Shown here piece by piece: positions 44,797 through 56,692 of a stretch of DNA of 64,000 bases; the first letter of the stretch is position 1, and the number at the start of each line of letters is the position of its first letter. This DNA is from Xenophilus sp. AP218F. Lineage in GTDB: Bacteria > Pseudomonadota > Gammaproteobacteria > Burkholderiales > Chromobacteriaceae. The stretch is from positions 16,393 to 80,392 of the forward strand of contig NJIE01000031.1 of assembly GCA_002213445.1 (NCBI GenBank), given 5' to 3'. Under the pieces are notes generated by a model, which ran no database searches, was not told the origin of the DNA, and saw nothing but the letters and a program-made list of their open reading frames with translations. The translations under genes were made by a program, and so were the position numbers.

Positions 44797-45570
44797 ATGG
44801 ACCGCTTCGACGATCTGGAACTCTACGACCGCGGCGTGCTGCCCGTGGTGGGCAAGCTGCGCAACTACCCCGCAGGGTTGGAATCCCCGCGCCATCGGCA
44901 TCCCACGGCGCAGCTGTTGTACTCGGTGGAGGGATTGATGTGGGTGGGAACCGAGCGCGGACAGTGGATTGTGCCGCCGACGCGGGCGATCTGGCTGCCC
45001 ATCGGCACCTGGCACCAGGTGAAAATGGTCAGTCCGGTGCGGATGCGCAATATCTTCGTGCGCCAGGACATGCTGGCCGGCCTGCCGGACGAGTGCTGCG
45101 TGCTGGAAGTGACGCCGCTGCTGCGCGAACTGGTGCTGGCGGCGGTGGATGTGGCGTTGCCCTGCGAACCGGGATCGCGCGACGAGCGGGTGATGATGCT
45201 GGCGCTGGATGAAATCCGCCGCGCCAGGGTGTTGCCGCTGTCCTTGCCGCACCCGGCCAGCCCGGCCCTGCGCCGGCTGTGCGACGCGTGGCTGCGCGCG
45301 CCGGACGACGCGCGCGGCGCGACGGAGTGGGCGCGCGAACTGGCGCTGGACCCGCGAACCCTGCAACGGCGCTTCCGCCGCGAAACCGGCCTCAGCTTCG
45401 GCCAGTGGCGGCGCCAGGCCCGGCTGATGGCGGCGCTGGAGCGGCTGGCTTGCGGCCGGAGCGTGCTGCAGGTGGCGCTGGATCTCGGCTACGCCAGCCC
45501 CAGCGCCTTCGCCACCATGTTCAAGCGCGAGCTGGGCGTGCCGCCGAGCAGTTTTTTCAGCGTGCCGTAA
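44797..45570 (+). CDS. AraC-family transcriptional regulator
   Basis: 257 residues. N-terminal cupin-like sensor (RHRHPTAQLLYSVEGLMWV, PPTRAIWLPIGTWHQVKM, residues 30-78) and C-terminal double helix-turn-helix (ARELALDPRTLQRRFRRETG and VALDLGYASPSAFATMFKRE, residues 180-250). Resembles the NimR type that pairs with drug-efflux genes. Divergent from fsr, probable activator or repressor of it; ligand unknown. Confidence 0.9.
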   Translation: MDRFDDLELYDRGVLPVVGKLRNYPAGLESPRHRHPTAQLLYSVEGLMWVGTERGQWIVPPTRAIWLPIGTWHQVKMVSPVRMRNIFVRQDMLAGLPDECCVLEVTPLLRELVLAAVDVALPCEPGSRDERVMMLALDEIRRARVLPLSLPHPASPALRRLCDAWLRAPDDARGATEWARELALDPRTLQRRFRRETGLSFGQWRRQARLMAALERLACGRSVLQVALDLGYASPSAFATMFKRELGVPPSSFFSVP

Positions 45571-45580
45571 TGCGGGACGG

Positions 45581-45661
45581 AAGCCTCGCAGAGGCGTTCC
45601 GCCGCTGGCGGCTTGGTCTATGGGGCGGGGAGAAGGGGGGCGGAACGCCCCGCTGAGGCTT
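45581..45661. repeat. Long imperfect inverted repeat between convergent araC and wrbA
   Basis: Left arm 45581-45603 begins AAGCCTC and ends GGCGTTCCGCC; the right arm 45639-45661 is the reverse complement of both parts, with a 5-base mismatched centre. Together they form a 23-bp arm stem around 35 bp. It fills the whole gap between the two convergent genes. Could act as a terminator in both directions or be a mobile-repeat remnant. Confidence 0.6.
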
Positions 45662-45666
45662 CCTCC

Positions 45667-47588
<1,922 letters not shown>

Positions 47589-48414
47589 TCGGTATTGTCG
47601 TAGAAGGCCGGATCCCGATTGTCTGGCCACCAGCCCGGTATGCCCAACAGCGGCAGCGGGCACATCGCGCGCGGCGCGGGCAGGAAGGCGTCGTCGTCCA
47701 GCAGCGCCGCCAGCCGCGCGTCCAGCGCCCGCAACTGCGCGGCGTATTCCAGTCCGAAGAAAGCGGGCGCCACGTCCAGAATCAGCGCCTTGCCGCACCA
47801 GCCCAGGTGCGGCGTCAATCCGGTTTCCATCACCGCGTGGCCCAGCGTGAAGGCGGCGATTTCCTCTCCCCAGGCGGCGCGCTCCTCGATGAACAGCGCG
47901 CGCCAGCGCATGTCGTCCAGCGCCTGCCCCAGTTCCGGCCGCGAGCAGGCGACGATCACGCCGCATTCGTCCAGCAAGGTGGCGGCGTCGCGCAGCGGGC
48001 CGCGCCTGACCTCGCCGCGCTCGATGGCGCGCACGTGGCGGCGGTTGAGCGCGTCCTTGCCGGCTGGCCAGGCCAGCCAGGCCAGGGCGTTGAACCAGTC
48101 GTGCCAGTTGCGCGAACGGGTGGGCACTTCGCCGCTCTGGCCGATGTGCATCTCGTAATAGGCGTCCGGTTCCAGATCGCACACGAAGCGCAAGGCGGGG
48201 GGCAGCGCGGCCTGCTCGCCGCGCGCGGTTTCCAGCAGGCGATCGTAGTCGGCTTGCGTCGGCCAGTCGGCCAGCGGCAACGCGCCGGCCCAGGGGCGGA
48301 CGCTGCGGTACAGGGGGTGGGACAGGTATGCGGTTTGCCAGGTGCTCACGATGCGGTGCGGTGCCGGGAAAAGCCCCATTCTAGCAAAGCGCCGCGCCCG
48401 GGCCGATGCGGGCG

Positions 48415-50406
48415 TTACAGCAAGGCGGCGTCGGCGTCTTGCGGCGGCATGCTTTGCACGCGGTTGCGGCCGTCGCGCTTGGCCTGGTACAGCAGCTGGT
48501 CGGCCAGCCCCAGCAGCGCGCTGACGCTGTGCTGGCCGGCATCGGCGCAGGCCACGCCGATGCTGACGGTGTAAGCCAGCGTGTGGCCGTCGCAGCGCAA
48601 GACGGCGCCGGCCGCCGCCTGGCGCAGCCGCTCCGCCACCCGCAGCGCGTCGTCGCGGCCGGTGTTGGGCAGCGCCGCGGCGAACTCCTCGCCGCCCAGC
48701 CGGCCGCACACGTCGCTGGCGCGCAGCACGTCGCGGCACAGCGCGGCGAAGTGGCGGATCACCTCGTCGCCGACGGCGTGGCCGTAACGGTCGTTGATGG
48801 CCTTGAAGTGATCGAGGTCCATCATCAGCATCGCCAGCGGCGTCTGGTAACGGCGGCAGCGCTCGCGTTCGCGTTGCGCCAGCTCCAGGAAATGGCGGCG
48901 GTTGTGCAGCTGGGTGAGGCCGTCCTGGGTGGCCAGCTGGTAGAGCTGCTTTTCGTGGCCGTGGCGCTGCAGGGCGATGGCGATGATGTGGGTGCAGCGT
49001 TGCGCCAGGCTTAGCGCTTCCGGCGGCGGGGTGGCCGGCTCGCGGTAATAGGTGGCGAAGGTGCCGAGCAGGCGGCGGTCGCTGGAAAAAATCGGCGTGG
49101 ACCAGCAGGCGCGCAGGCCGTGGGCGGCGGTTTCCGCCGCCAGCCGCTGCCATAGCGGGCTGTTCTGGATGTCGTCGACGACGATGGTGCGCTTCCAGTG
49201 CGCGGCGGTGCCGCAGGAGCCGACATTGGGGCCGATGGCCACTTGCTTCACCAGCGCGCGGTAGCCCGGCGGCAGGCTGGGGCCTGCGGCCAGGCTCAGG
49301 GTGGCGCCGCCCTCGTCCAGCAGCATGATGGAGCTCATCGCCCGCGGCTGCTGCGACTCCATCATCAGGCAGACCTGCTCCAGCGTGCGCGCCAGCGGGT
49401 TGTTGCCGGCGATGGATTCCAGCACCGCGTTTTCCTCGCTGAGCAGGCGCTCGCCCTGGCGGCTGGCGGTGACTTCCCTGTCCACCGACAGGATGCTTTG
49501 CAAGGTGCCGGCGCTGTCGAATTCCGGGAACAGACGGATTTCGAAGATGTGGCGGCGGGGGCCGAAATCGAACTCCAGCTCGAAGCTGCGCGCCTCCCAG
49601 CTGTGGATCAGCTGGCCGCATTCGTGCTCGAAGCGCAGGCAGGCTTCGTGCGGCCAGCCTTTTTCGCGCGGAGTGCGGCCGATGTGCCGTTCGCGCGGCA
49701 GGTCGAAATAGCGGCTGGCGCTGCGGTTGATGAACAGGCAGCGCAGTTGCAGATCGTAGCGCGCGATCATGTCTTCCGAGTTTTCCGCCAGGGTGCGGAA
49801 TTCCTGCTCGCGGCGCAGCATGGCCGCCTCGCTTTGCTTATGGCCGGTGATCGTCCGGCACAGCGCGGTCAGCCGCGGCGGACGCAGCCAGCCGCGCCGC
49901 AGCCGAAGCCGCAGCTCCAGCCATTCCCAGTGGCCTTGCGCGTGGCGGGCGCGCAGTTCGCGGCATGGCTCGTCCTGGTTTTCCGGGGCTTGCAGCAAGG
50001 CGGCGAAGGCGGGGCGGTCTTCCGGATGCAATAGCGACAGCCAGCGGGCGAAGTCCAGCTCGCGTCCGTTGGCGGGCAGTCCGAGCAACTGCTGCAAGGC
50101 GCGCGGCGCGCTGCGCAGCTTTTGTTTTTTCAGATCGAATACCAAGAGGGCGAGGCCGGCGGCGCGCAGGCTGGCCTGGGCCTGCCGGCGCTGGCAGATG
50201 CCGTAGACCGCGCCGGCGATGGCCAGCAGCGGCAGGCACCACAGCAGGATGAGGTCAGCCTCGCCGGGCGCGTGGCCGGCGGCGCGCGCCGACAGCGGCC
50301 AGCTGCCCAGCCCGACGGCGAGGCGAACAAAGATGGAATGGCTGCTGCACAGTGGACTCAAGCGGGCTCCGACAGCGGATGCTGCAAACGCGTAAACCGA
50401 TATCAT
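48415..50406 (-). CDS. Membrane PAS-GAF diguanylate cyclase (GGDEF)
   Basis: 663 residues from the ATG at 50406. One or two hydrophobic segments in the first 90 residues, then two PAS domains (about 85-205 and 213-340), a GAF domain (about 350-495) and a C-terminal GGDEF domain (about 505-655). The active site reads GGEEF, and an RxxD inhibitory site (RASD) stands five residues ahead, so product inhibition by cyclic di-GMP is predicted. MDLDHFKAINDRYGHAVGD is the nucleotide-binding helix. It makes c-di-GMP in response to unknown signals. Followed by DUF3025; divergent from cysG. Confidence 0.92.
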   Translation of the reverse strand: MISVYAFAASAVGARLSPLCSSHSIFVRLAVGLGSWPLSARAAGHAPGEADLILLWCLPLLAIAGAVYGICQRRQAQASLRAAGLALLVFDLKKQKLRSAPRALQQLLGLPANGRELDFARWLSLLHPEDRPAFAALLQAPENQDEPCRELRARHAQGHWEWLELRLRLRRGWLRPPRLTALCRTITGHKQSEAAMLRREQEFRTLAENSEDMIARYDLQLRCLFINRSASRYFDLPRERHIGRTPREKGWPHEACLRFEHECGQLIHSWEARSFELEFDFGPRRHIFEIRLFPEFDSAGTLQSILSVDREVTASRQGERLLSEENAVLESIAGNNPLARTLEQVCLMMESQQPRAMSSIMLLDEGGATLSLAAGPSLPPGYRALVKQVAIGPNVGSCGTAAHWKRTIVVDDIQNSPLWQRLAAETAAHGLRACWSTPIFSSDRRLLGTFATYYREPATPPPEALSLAQRCTHIIAIALQRHGHEKQLYQLATQDGLTQLHNRRHFLELAQRERERCRRYQTPLAMLMMDLDHFKAINDRYGHAVGDEVIRHFAALCRDVLRASDVCGRLGGEEFAAALPNTGRDDALRVAERLRQAAAGAVLRCDGHTLAYTVSIGVACADAGQHSVSALLGLADQLLYQAKRDGRNRVQSMPPQDADAALL

Positions 50407-50512
50407 GACATTGCAATAACATTTGCCGCCGCTTCCGCGACCCGGCGGCGGGGGCTGCGTCGTATTTATGCAACAAATCAAGTATGCTTCAGGCATTGGC
50501 ATGAGGTGCGGG

Positions 50513-51925
50513 ATGGACTATTTTCCGATTTTTCTGAAGTTGCAGGATCAGCCCTGTTTGATCGTCGGCGGCGGCGAAGTGGCGCTGCGCAAGGCGCGGC
50601 TGTTGTTGGCGGCCGGCGCGCGCGTGCGGGTCGTCGCGCCGGAGCTGGCGCCGGAGCTGGCCGAATTGAGCGCGCAGGGACGCCTGGCGCATCTGGCGGG
50701 CGAGTTCGCCGCCGAGCAGCTGGCCGGACAGCGGCTGGCGATAGCCGCCACCGACCGGCGCGAAATCAACCGCCAGGTATCGGAGGCGGCGCAGGCTCTG
50801 GGCATTCCGGTCAATGTGGTGGACGACCCCGAGCTGTCCAGCTACATCACGCCGGCGATTGTCGATCGCTCTCCGCTGGTGATCGCGGTGTCCTCGGGCG
50901 GCGGCGTGCCGGTGCTGGCGCGGCTGCTGCGCGCCCGGCTGGAGAGCATGATTCCGGCTGGTTTCGGCCAGCTGGCGCGCTTCGCCAGCGGCTTTCGCGA
51001 GCGGGTCAAGGCCCGTTTCGCCGACGTGAACCAGCGCCGGGCGTTCTGGGAAGCGGTGCTGGAAGGGCCGCTGGCCGAGGCGGTGATGAACGGAGACGAC
51101 GCCGGCGCGACGCGGGAAATGGAACGGCGGCTGGCCGCCGGCGACGCCGCCCCGGCCGGCGCGGTGTATCTGGTGGGAGCCGGGCCGGGCAATCCCGATC
51201 TGCTCACCTTCCGCGCCTTGCGGCTGATGCAGCAGGCCGACGTGGTGCTGTACGACAAGCTGGTCGCGCCCGAGCTGCTGGAGCTGGCGCGGCGCGACGC
51301 CGAGCGCGTTTACGTCGGCAAGGCGCGCGCCAACCACGCCTTGCCGCAACAGGACATCAACTTGCTGATGGTGCGGCTGGCGCAAGAAGGCAAGCGGGTG
51401 TTGCGGCTCAAGGGCGGCGATCCGTTCACCTTCGGCCGCGGCGGCGAGGAAATCGATACGCTGGCGGCGCACGGCATCGCTTTCGAGGTGGTGCCGGGCA
51501 TCACCTCGGCCAGCGGCGCGGCGGCCTACGCCGGGATTCCGCTGACGCACCGCGATTACGCGCAATCGGTTACCTTCGTCACCGGCCACCGCCAGGACGG
51601 TAGCATCCAGCTGGACTGGCCGGCCCTGACCCGGCCGGCGCAAACCGTGGTGGTGTACATGGGAGTGTCCACCGCCGCAGAGCTGTGCCAGGCCTTCATC
51701 GGCCACGGCAAGCCCGCTTCGACGCCGGCCGCGGTGGTGGAGTGGGCCACCACCGCGCGCCAGCGCACGCTGACCGGCACGCTGGCGACTTTGCCCGGCC
51801 TGATCGAGGAGTATCGGGTAGCGTCGCCGGCGCTGATCATCGTCGGCGAAGTAGTAGAATTGGCCGATAAGCTGGCCTGGTACCGCCGCATAGAGAATTC
51901 AGCTGTTACAATTCAGGGTGGTTGA
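50513..51925 (+). CDS. cysG: Trifunctional siroheme synthase CysG
   Basis: 470 residues (457 in E. coli). The start [15 protein letters not shown] has GAGG 10 bases ahead. N-terminal CysG-B part (1 to about 210): [19 protein letters not shown] binding NAD, precorrin-2 dehydrogenase/ferrochelatase; [14 protein letters not shown] carries the regulatory Ser. C-terminal CysG-A methyltransferase (about 218-460): [35 protein letters not shown] and [16 protein letters not shown]. It makes siroheme from uroporphyrinogen III for sulfite and nitrite reductases. Upstream region 50407-50512 is shared with the divergent cyclase. Confidence 0.96.
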   Translation: MDYFPIFLKLQDQPCLIVGGGEVALRKARLLLAAGARVRVVAPELAPELAELSAQGRLAHLAGEFAAEQLAGQRLAIAATDRREINRQVSEAAQALGIPVNVVDDPELSSYITPAIVDRSPLVIAVSSGGGVPVLARLLRARLESMIPAGFGQLARFASGFRERVKARFADVNQRRAFWEAVLEGPLAEAVMNGDDAGATREMERRLAAGDAAPAGAVYLVGAGPGNPDLLTFRALRLMQQADVVLYDKLVAPELLELARRDAERVYVGKARANHALPQQDINLLMVRLAQEGKRVLRLKGGDPFTFGRGGEEIDTLAAHGIAFEVVPGITSASGAAAYAGIPLTHRDYAQSVTFVTGHRQDGSIQLDWPALTRPAQTVVVYMGVSTAAELCQAFIGHGKPASTPAAVVEWATTARQRTLTGTLATLPGLIEEYRVASPALIIVGEVVELADKLAWYRRIENSAVTIQGG

Positions 51926-52012
51926 ACGACAGGCGCTCGCGCGGCGGCATCGCGCGGGCTTTCGCGCTTTGCTCCAATGCGGCCCTGGCCGCACCAACTC
52001 GAAGAATCAGGC

Positions 52013-52420
52013 ATGGTAGGTGTATTGATCATTGCACATGGAGATCTTGGCTGCAGTCTGGCGGATTGCGCCCGCCACATTCTGGGGCGGGAGCCGGAGA
52101 ATCTGGCGGTAATGGCGGTCGACAAGACCGAGGACCCGGAAAGCAAGCTCGCCGAAGCCCAGCGCCTGGTGGACGGGCTGGACAGGGGCGAAGGCGTGGT
52201 GGTGCTGACCGACATGTACGGCGGCACGCCGTCCAACATCGCCAGCAGGCTGATCCGTCCGGGCCGCGTCGAAGCGGTGGCCGGCGCCAGCCTGCCGATG
52301 CTGGTGCGCGCGCTGTGCTATAGCAGCCAGCCGCTGGAGATCGTGGTCAGCAAGGCCATTACCGGCGGGCTGGAAGGCGTGCTCTACATTATTCCGGGGG
52401 AAGCGAATGCTGAGATCTGA
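52013..52420 (+). CDS. PTS EIIA-mannose-type subunit
   Basis: 135 residues, EIIA-Man (fructose/mannose) fold: VGVLIIAHGDLGCSLADCA with phosphorylatable His9, VLTDMYGGTPSNIASRLI. It receives phosphate from HPr. Overlaps the HPr gene by 14 bp. In beta-proteobacteria such EIIA-HPr-EI clusters lack IIB/IIC and regulate carbon storage rather than transporting sugars. Confidence 0.93.
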   Translation: MVGVLIIAHGDLGCSLADCARHILGREPENLAVMAVDKTEDPESKLAEAQRLVDGLDRGEGVVVLTDMYGGTPSNIASRLIRPGRVEAVAGASLPMLVRALCYSSQPLEIVVSKAITGGLEGVLYIIPGEANAEI

Positions 52421-52676
52421 AGTCGAAATCATCAACAAGCTGGGGCTGCACGCGCGGGCGTCCAGCAAGTTCACCCAGCTGGCCAGCCGCTACAAGAGCG
52501 AGATTTTCATCGCGCGCAACAGCCGCCGCGTCAACGGCAAGAGCATCATGGGCGTCATGATGCTGGCGGCCGCCAAAGGCTCCAAGGTGGAGCTGGAAGT
52601 CAACGGCGAGGACGAGCAACAGGCGCTGGACGCGCTGATCGCGCTGATCAACAACCGCTTTGACGAAGCCGAATAA
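52407..52676 (+). CDS. ptsH: Phosphocarrier protein HPr
   Basis: 89 residues, normal HPr size. His15 in GLHARAS is the phosphorylation site; Ser46 in KSIMGVMML is the regulatory site for an HPr kinase if one exists. Overlaps the EIIA gene and precedes ptsI by 25 bp. Confidence 0.96.
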   Translation: MLRSEVEIINKLGLHARASSKFTQLASRYKSEIFIARNSRRVNGKSIMGVMMLAAAKGSKVELEVNGEDEQQALDALIALINNRFDEAE

Positions 52677-52701
52677 GTTCGGCCTGGCGAGGGAGAGGAC
52701 G

Positions 52702-54441
52702 ATGAGCATCATCCTGCACGGGGTGGCTATCGGCGGCGGCATCGCCATCGGCCGCGCCCATCTCATCTCTCGCAGCATGGATGACGTGGCGCACTATCTG
52801 CTGGAGGACGAGGAGATTCCGGCGGAAAAGGCGCGCTTCGACGAAGCGGTGCGCGCCACGCGCAAGGAACTGGAGATGCTGTGGGGCAGCATCCCGGAAA
52901 ACGCCCCGGCCGAGCTCGGGGCTTTTCTGTCGCTGCACATCATGCTGCTGGGGGATGTCACCATCTCGCGCGAGCCGCGGGAGATCATCGAGAAGCAGCG
53001 CTGCAACGCCGAATGGGCGCTCAAGCTGCAAAGCGATTTGCTGGTGGAGCAGTTCGACGCCATCGAGGAAGACTACCTGCGCGAGCGCAAGAACGACGTG
53101 CTGCAGGTGGTGGAGCGCATCTTCACCAATCTGGACGGCCGCGCGCCGCAATTGCCGGCGCAGCAGGACCTGGTGGAAGACCATATCCTGGTGGCGCACG
53201 ATCTGTCGCCGGCCGACATGGTCTACTTCAAGGATTCCAATTTCGCCGCCTTCATCACCGATGTGGGCGGCGCCACTTCGCATACCGCCATCCTGGGCCG
53301 CAGCCTGGATTTGCCGTCGGTGATCGCGCTGCACCACGCCCGCGAGCTGATCCGCGAGGACGAATTGATCATCGTCGACGGCCAGCAAGGGGTGGTGATC
53401 ATCCATCCCGACGAGCTGGTGCTCACCGAATACCGCCGCCGGCTGCGCGCCTGGCGCGGCGCGCGGCGCAAGCTGTCCTCCATCCGCAAGTCCAGCGCCG
53501 TCACCCGCGACGGCGCGGTCATCGAACTGTTCGCCAATATCGAGCGGCCGCAGGACGTGGACGAGGTGCGCGAGTCCGGCGCGGTCGGCGTCGGGCTGTT
53601 CCGCAGCGAGTTCCTGTTCCTGGGGCGCGACACGCTGCCCACCGAGGACGAACAGTTCGAATCCTATCGCCACGTGGCGCAGGCGATGAAGGGCATGCCG
53701 GTCACCATCCGCACCATGGACCTGGGCGCCGACAAGAGCCCGAAGTGGCTGGGCCACTGCCAGGCCGACAATCCGGCGCTGGGCCTGACCGGCATCCGGC
53801 TGTGCCTGGCCGAGCCGCTGATGTTCCGCGCCCAGCTGCGCGCGCTGCTGCGCGCCTCGGTGCACGGCAAGATCAGGGTGCTGTTTCCGATGCTCAATTC
53901 GCTGCCGGAGCTGAGGCAGGCGCTGGCGCAGTTCGAATACGCCAAGGAAGAGCTGCGCGACGAAGGCGTCGCTTACGCCGAAGACATCGAAGTCGGCGCG
54001 ATGATTGAAATCCCGTCGGCCGCGCTGGTGGCCGGCAGCATCGCCAAGCAGGTGGATTTCCTGTCCATCGGCACCAACGACCTGATCCAGTACACGCTGG
54101 CCATCGACCGCAACGACGACACGGTCAGCCATCTGTACGACCCGATCCATCCGGCGGTGCTGAAACTGATCCTGCACACCATCAAGACCGGTTACAAGAC
54201 CAACGTGCCGGTGTCGGTGTGCGGCGAGATGGCGGGCGACGCCAAGCTGACTCGCTTGCTGCTGGGCATGGGGCTGCGCAAGTTCTCGATGCATCCGGCC
54301 AACCTGCTGGCGGTCAAGCAGCAGGTGCTCAACAGCCATCTCGACGAAATCGCGCCGATCACGTCGCGCATGCTCAGAACCGAAGACCCTGATAAAATCG
54401 CCGACTTGTTACAACTGCTGAATGCAGAGCCGGGTGACTAG
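52702..54441 (+). CDS. ptsI: PTS enzyme I (phosphoenolpyruvate-protein phosphotransferase)
   Basis: 579 residues from the ATG at 52702, with GGGAGAGG before it. It has the four-domain EI layout: HPr-binding N-half, swivel with catalytic His194 in GGATSHTAILGRSLDLPS, and the PEP-binding TIM barrel with SIGTNDLIQYTLAIDRND and CGEMAGD. It transfers phosphate from PEP to HPr. The terminator stem overlaps its stop codon. Confidence 0.96.
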   Translation: MSIILHGVAIGGGIAIGRAHLISRSMDDVAHYLLEDEEIPAEKARFDEAVRATRKELEMLWGSIPENAPAELGAFLSLHIMLLGDVTISREPREIIEKQRCNAEWALKLQSDLLVEQFDAIEEDYLRERKNDVLQVVERIFTNLDGRAPQLPAQQDLVEDHILVAHDLSPADMVYFKDSNFAAFITDVGGATSHTAILGRSLDLPSVIALHHARELIREDELIIVDGQQGVVIIHPDELVLTEYRRRLRAWRGARRKLSSIRKSSAVTRDGAVIELFANIERPQDVDEVRESGAVGVGLFRSEFLFLGRDTLPTEDEQFESYRHVAQAMKGMPVTIRTMDLGADKSPKWLGHCQADNPALGLTGIRLCLAEPLMFRAQLRALLRASVHGKIRVLFPMLNSLPELRQALAQFEYAKEELRDEGVAYAEDIEVGAMIEIPSAALVAGSIAKQVDFLSIGTNDLIQYTLAIDRNDDTVSHLYDPIHPAVLKLILHTIKTGYKTNVPVSVCGEMAGDAKLTRLLLGMGLRKFSMHPANLLAVKQQVLNSHLDEIAPITSRMLRTEDPDKIADLLQLLNAEPGD

Positions 54442-54453
54442 CCCGGCTTTTTT
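54428..54453 (+). terminator. Terminator overlapping the ptsI stop codon
   Basis: AGCCGGG (54428-54434) / CCCGGCT (54442-54448), 7-base loop, then TTTTT; the TAG stop lies in the loop. It sits 6 bp before the LPS operon start. Confidence 0.88.
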
Positions 54454-54458
54454 AATCC

Positions 54459-55541
54459 ATGCTTACCGATCCTATCGATCTTGCCGCCTTGCGCCGCGTG
54501 CTGGTGATCAAGTTGCGCCATCACGGCGATGTGCTGCTGACTTCGCCGGTGTTCGGCGCGCTCAAGCGGCGCGCGCCGCAGGCGCAGATTGACGCGCTGG
54601 TGTACCACGACACCCGCGAGATGCTGAGCCTGCATCCGGACATCGACCAGCTGTTCACCATAGACCGCAACTGGAAGAAGCTGGGCATGCTCGGCCAGCT
54701 GCGCGCGGAGTCGGCGCTGTTCCGGCAATTGCAGGCCCGCGGCTACGATCTGGTGATCACCCTGACCGAGCACAACCGCGGCGCCTGGCTGGCCCGCCTG
54801 CTCAAGCCGCGCTGGTCGGTGGGGCCGCAAGGGCCGTACGGCCGATTCTTCAGGAAGAGCTTCAGCCACCGCTATCTGCAAGTGCCCGGCAACCGCCGCC
54901 ATACCATAGAGATTCACCTGGACGCCTTGCGCCGCATCGGCCTGCATCCGGACGAGCAGGAAGGCGCCCTGGTCTTGCGGCCGGGGGCGGAGGCCGAGGC
55001 GTCGCTGTCCGCCAAGCTGGCGGATATGGGCCTGAGCGCCGGGCGCTACATTCTGGTGCACCCCACTTCGCGCTGGTCGTTCAAAAGCTGGGATGCGGCC
55101 AGGATGGCCGAACTGATCGACGCCCTGAGCGAGCGCGGCGAGAGCGTGGTGTTGTCGGCCGCGCCCAGCCCGGAAGAGCTGGCGATGGTGGCCGATATCG
55201 AGGCGCGGCTGACGCGGCCGGTGGCGAGTCTGGCCGGCCGGCTGTCCCTCAAGGAACTGGCCGCGGCGATTGACCGGGCGCGGCTTTACATCGGCGTGGA
55301 TTCGGTGCCGATGCATATCGCCTCGGCGATGGGCACGCCGTGCGTGGCGCTGTTCGGACCTTCTGGCGATATCGAGTGGGGGCCGTGGCGCGTGCCGCAC
55401 CGCGTGGTGAGCGAGGCCATGCCCTGTCGTCCGTGCGGCAACGCCGGCTGCGGCGGCGGCTGGCGCAGCGAGTGCCTGCAGCGGATCGAAACGGCGCGGG
55501 TGCTGGCCGCGGTGGACGCGGTGATGAAGGAAACCGAATGA
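54459..55541 (+). CDS. GT9 lipopolysaccharide heptosyltransferase, WaaQ-like
   Basis: 360 residues, GT-B family 9. N-terminal LRRVLVIKLRHHGDVLLTSPV, then the ADP-heptose site: ILVHPTSRWSFKSWDAARM and YIGVDSVPMHIASAMGTPCVALFGPS. Conserved architecture of WaaQ/heptosyltransferase III, which adds a side-branch heptose to the inner core. First of six genes with short overlaps (next by 4 bp). The acceptor is inferred. Confidence 0.9.
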   Translation: MLTDPIDLAALRRVLVIKLRHHGDVLLTSPVFGALKRRAPQAQIDALVYHDTREMLSLHPDIDQLFTIDRNWKKLGMLGQLRAESALFRQLQARGYDLVITLTEHNRGAWLARLLKPRWSVGPQGPYGRFFRKSFSHRYLQVPGNRRHTIEIHLDALRRIGLHPDEQEGALVLRPGAEAEASLSAKLADMGLSAGRYILVHPTSRWSFKSWDAARMAELIDALSERGESVVLSAAPSPEELAMVADIEARLTRPVASLAGRLSLKELAAAIDRARLYIGVDSVPMHIASAMGTPCVALFGPSGDIEWGPWRVPHRVVSEAMPCRPCGNAGCGGGWRSECLQRIETARVLAAVDAVMKETE

Positions 55542-56692
55542 AGCGATTGGCCATCGTCAGGCAGAAATACAACCCGTCCGGCGGCGCGGAGCGCATCGTC
55601 AGCGCCATCTTGCGCCAGCTGCGCGGCGAAGAGGCCTTGCGGCCGGTGTTGATCACCCGCAATTGGGAAACGGTGGACGATGTCGAGGCCCTGCGCGTCG
55701 ATCCCTTCTACCTGGGCAGCGTCTGGCGCGACTGGAGCTTCGCCCGCGCGGCGCGCGCCGCGTGGCGAGCGGCCGGGGTGGATCTCGCGCAGTCGCACGA
55801 ACGCATTCCCGGCTGCCATGTGTTTCGCGCCGGCGACGGCGTGCACGCGGCCTGGCTCGCGGCGCGGCTGGAAGGCCGCGGCGGGTGGGCGCGGCTGGCG
55901 ACGTTTTGCAATCCGTATCATCATTACATGCTGCGCGCGGAGCGGGCGATGTTCCGTCATCCGGACCTGCGCGCGGTCATCTGCAATTCCCGGCTGGTTC
56001 GCGACGACGTGATCCGCCATTTCGGCGTGCCGGCCGAGCGCTGCGTGGTGATCCACAACGGCGTGGACAGCCAGCGCTTCCATCCCGACCGCGCGCGATC
56101 GACGCGCGCCAGCCTGCGCCAGGGCATAGGCGTTCCGCCGGACGCGCCGACGCTGGTTTACGTTGGTTCCGGTTTCGAGCGCAAGGGCGTGGCCCAGGCT
56201 TTGCGCGCCATCGTCCCGCATGCGCAAACCCATCTGGTGATCGTCGGCGGCGACAAGAAGCTGGCGCGTTATCGGCAGCTGGCGCAGCGCCTCGGCATCG
56301 CCGAGCGGGCGCACTTCATGGGCCCGCAGCGCGATGTGCTGGGCTTTTACGGCATCGCCGACGGTTTCATTTTGCCGACGATCTACGAGCCGTTCGGCTC
56401 GGTGGTGGGCGAGGCGCTGGCCTGCGGCCTGCCGGTGCTGACCAGCACGCGTTGCGGCGGGGCGGAGCTGATCCGCGAAGGCGAGACCGGCTGGCTGGCG
56501 CCGGCCGGCGACGACGCGCGCTGGCGGCGCAACGTAGGCGACTGGCTGGCCGCCCGGCCGCGCTGGCCGCAGATGGCGGAGCAGGCTCGCGCCAGCGTGG
56601 CGAATCTGACCGAGGCCGATATGGCGGCGCGGATGATGGCGCTGTATCGACGGCTGCTTGAACGCGAGCCGGGCGCGGAGGCCGGCGCATGA
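55538..56692 (+). CDS. GT4 glycosyltransferase, WaaG-like
   Basis: 384 residues from the ATG at 55538, overlapping the previous stop by 4 bp. RLAIVRQKYNPSGGAERIVS is the GT-B entry loop, LVYVGSGFERKGVAQALRAI the nucleotide-sugar part and YEPFGSVVGEALACGLPVLT the catalytic EX7E region. Similar to WaaG (UDP-glucose to heptose II). Core LPS assembly; exact sugar not provable. Confidence 0.87.
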   Translation: MKRLAIVRQKYNPSGGAERIVSAILRQLRGEEALRPVLITRNWETVDDVEALRVDPFYLGSVWRDWSFARAARAAWRAAGVDLAQSHERIPGCHVFRAGDGVHAAWLAARLEGRGGWARLATFCNPYHHYMLRAERAMFRHPDLRAVICNSRLVRDDVIRHFGVPAERCVVIHNGVDSQRFHPDRARSTRASLRQGIGVPPDAPTLVYVGSGFERKGVAQALRAIVPHAQTHLVIVGGDKKLARYRQLAQRLGIAERAHFMGPQRDVLGFYGIADGFILPTIYEPFGSVVGEALACGLPVLTSTRCGGAELIREGETGWLAPAGDDARWRRNVGDWLAARPRWPQMAEQARASVANLTEADMAARMMALYRRLLEREPGAEAGA

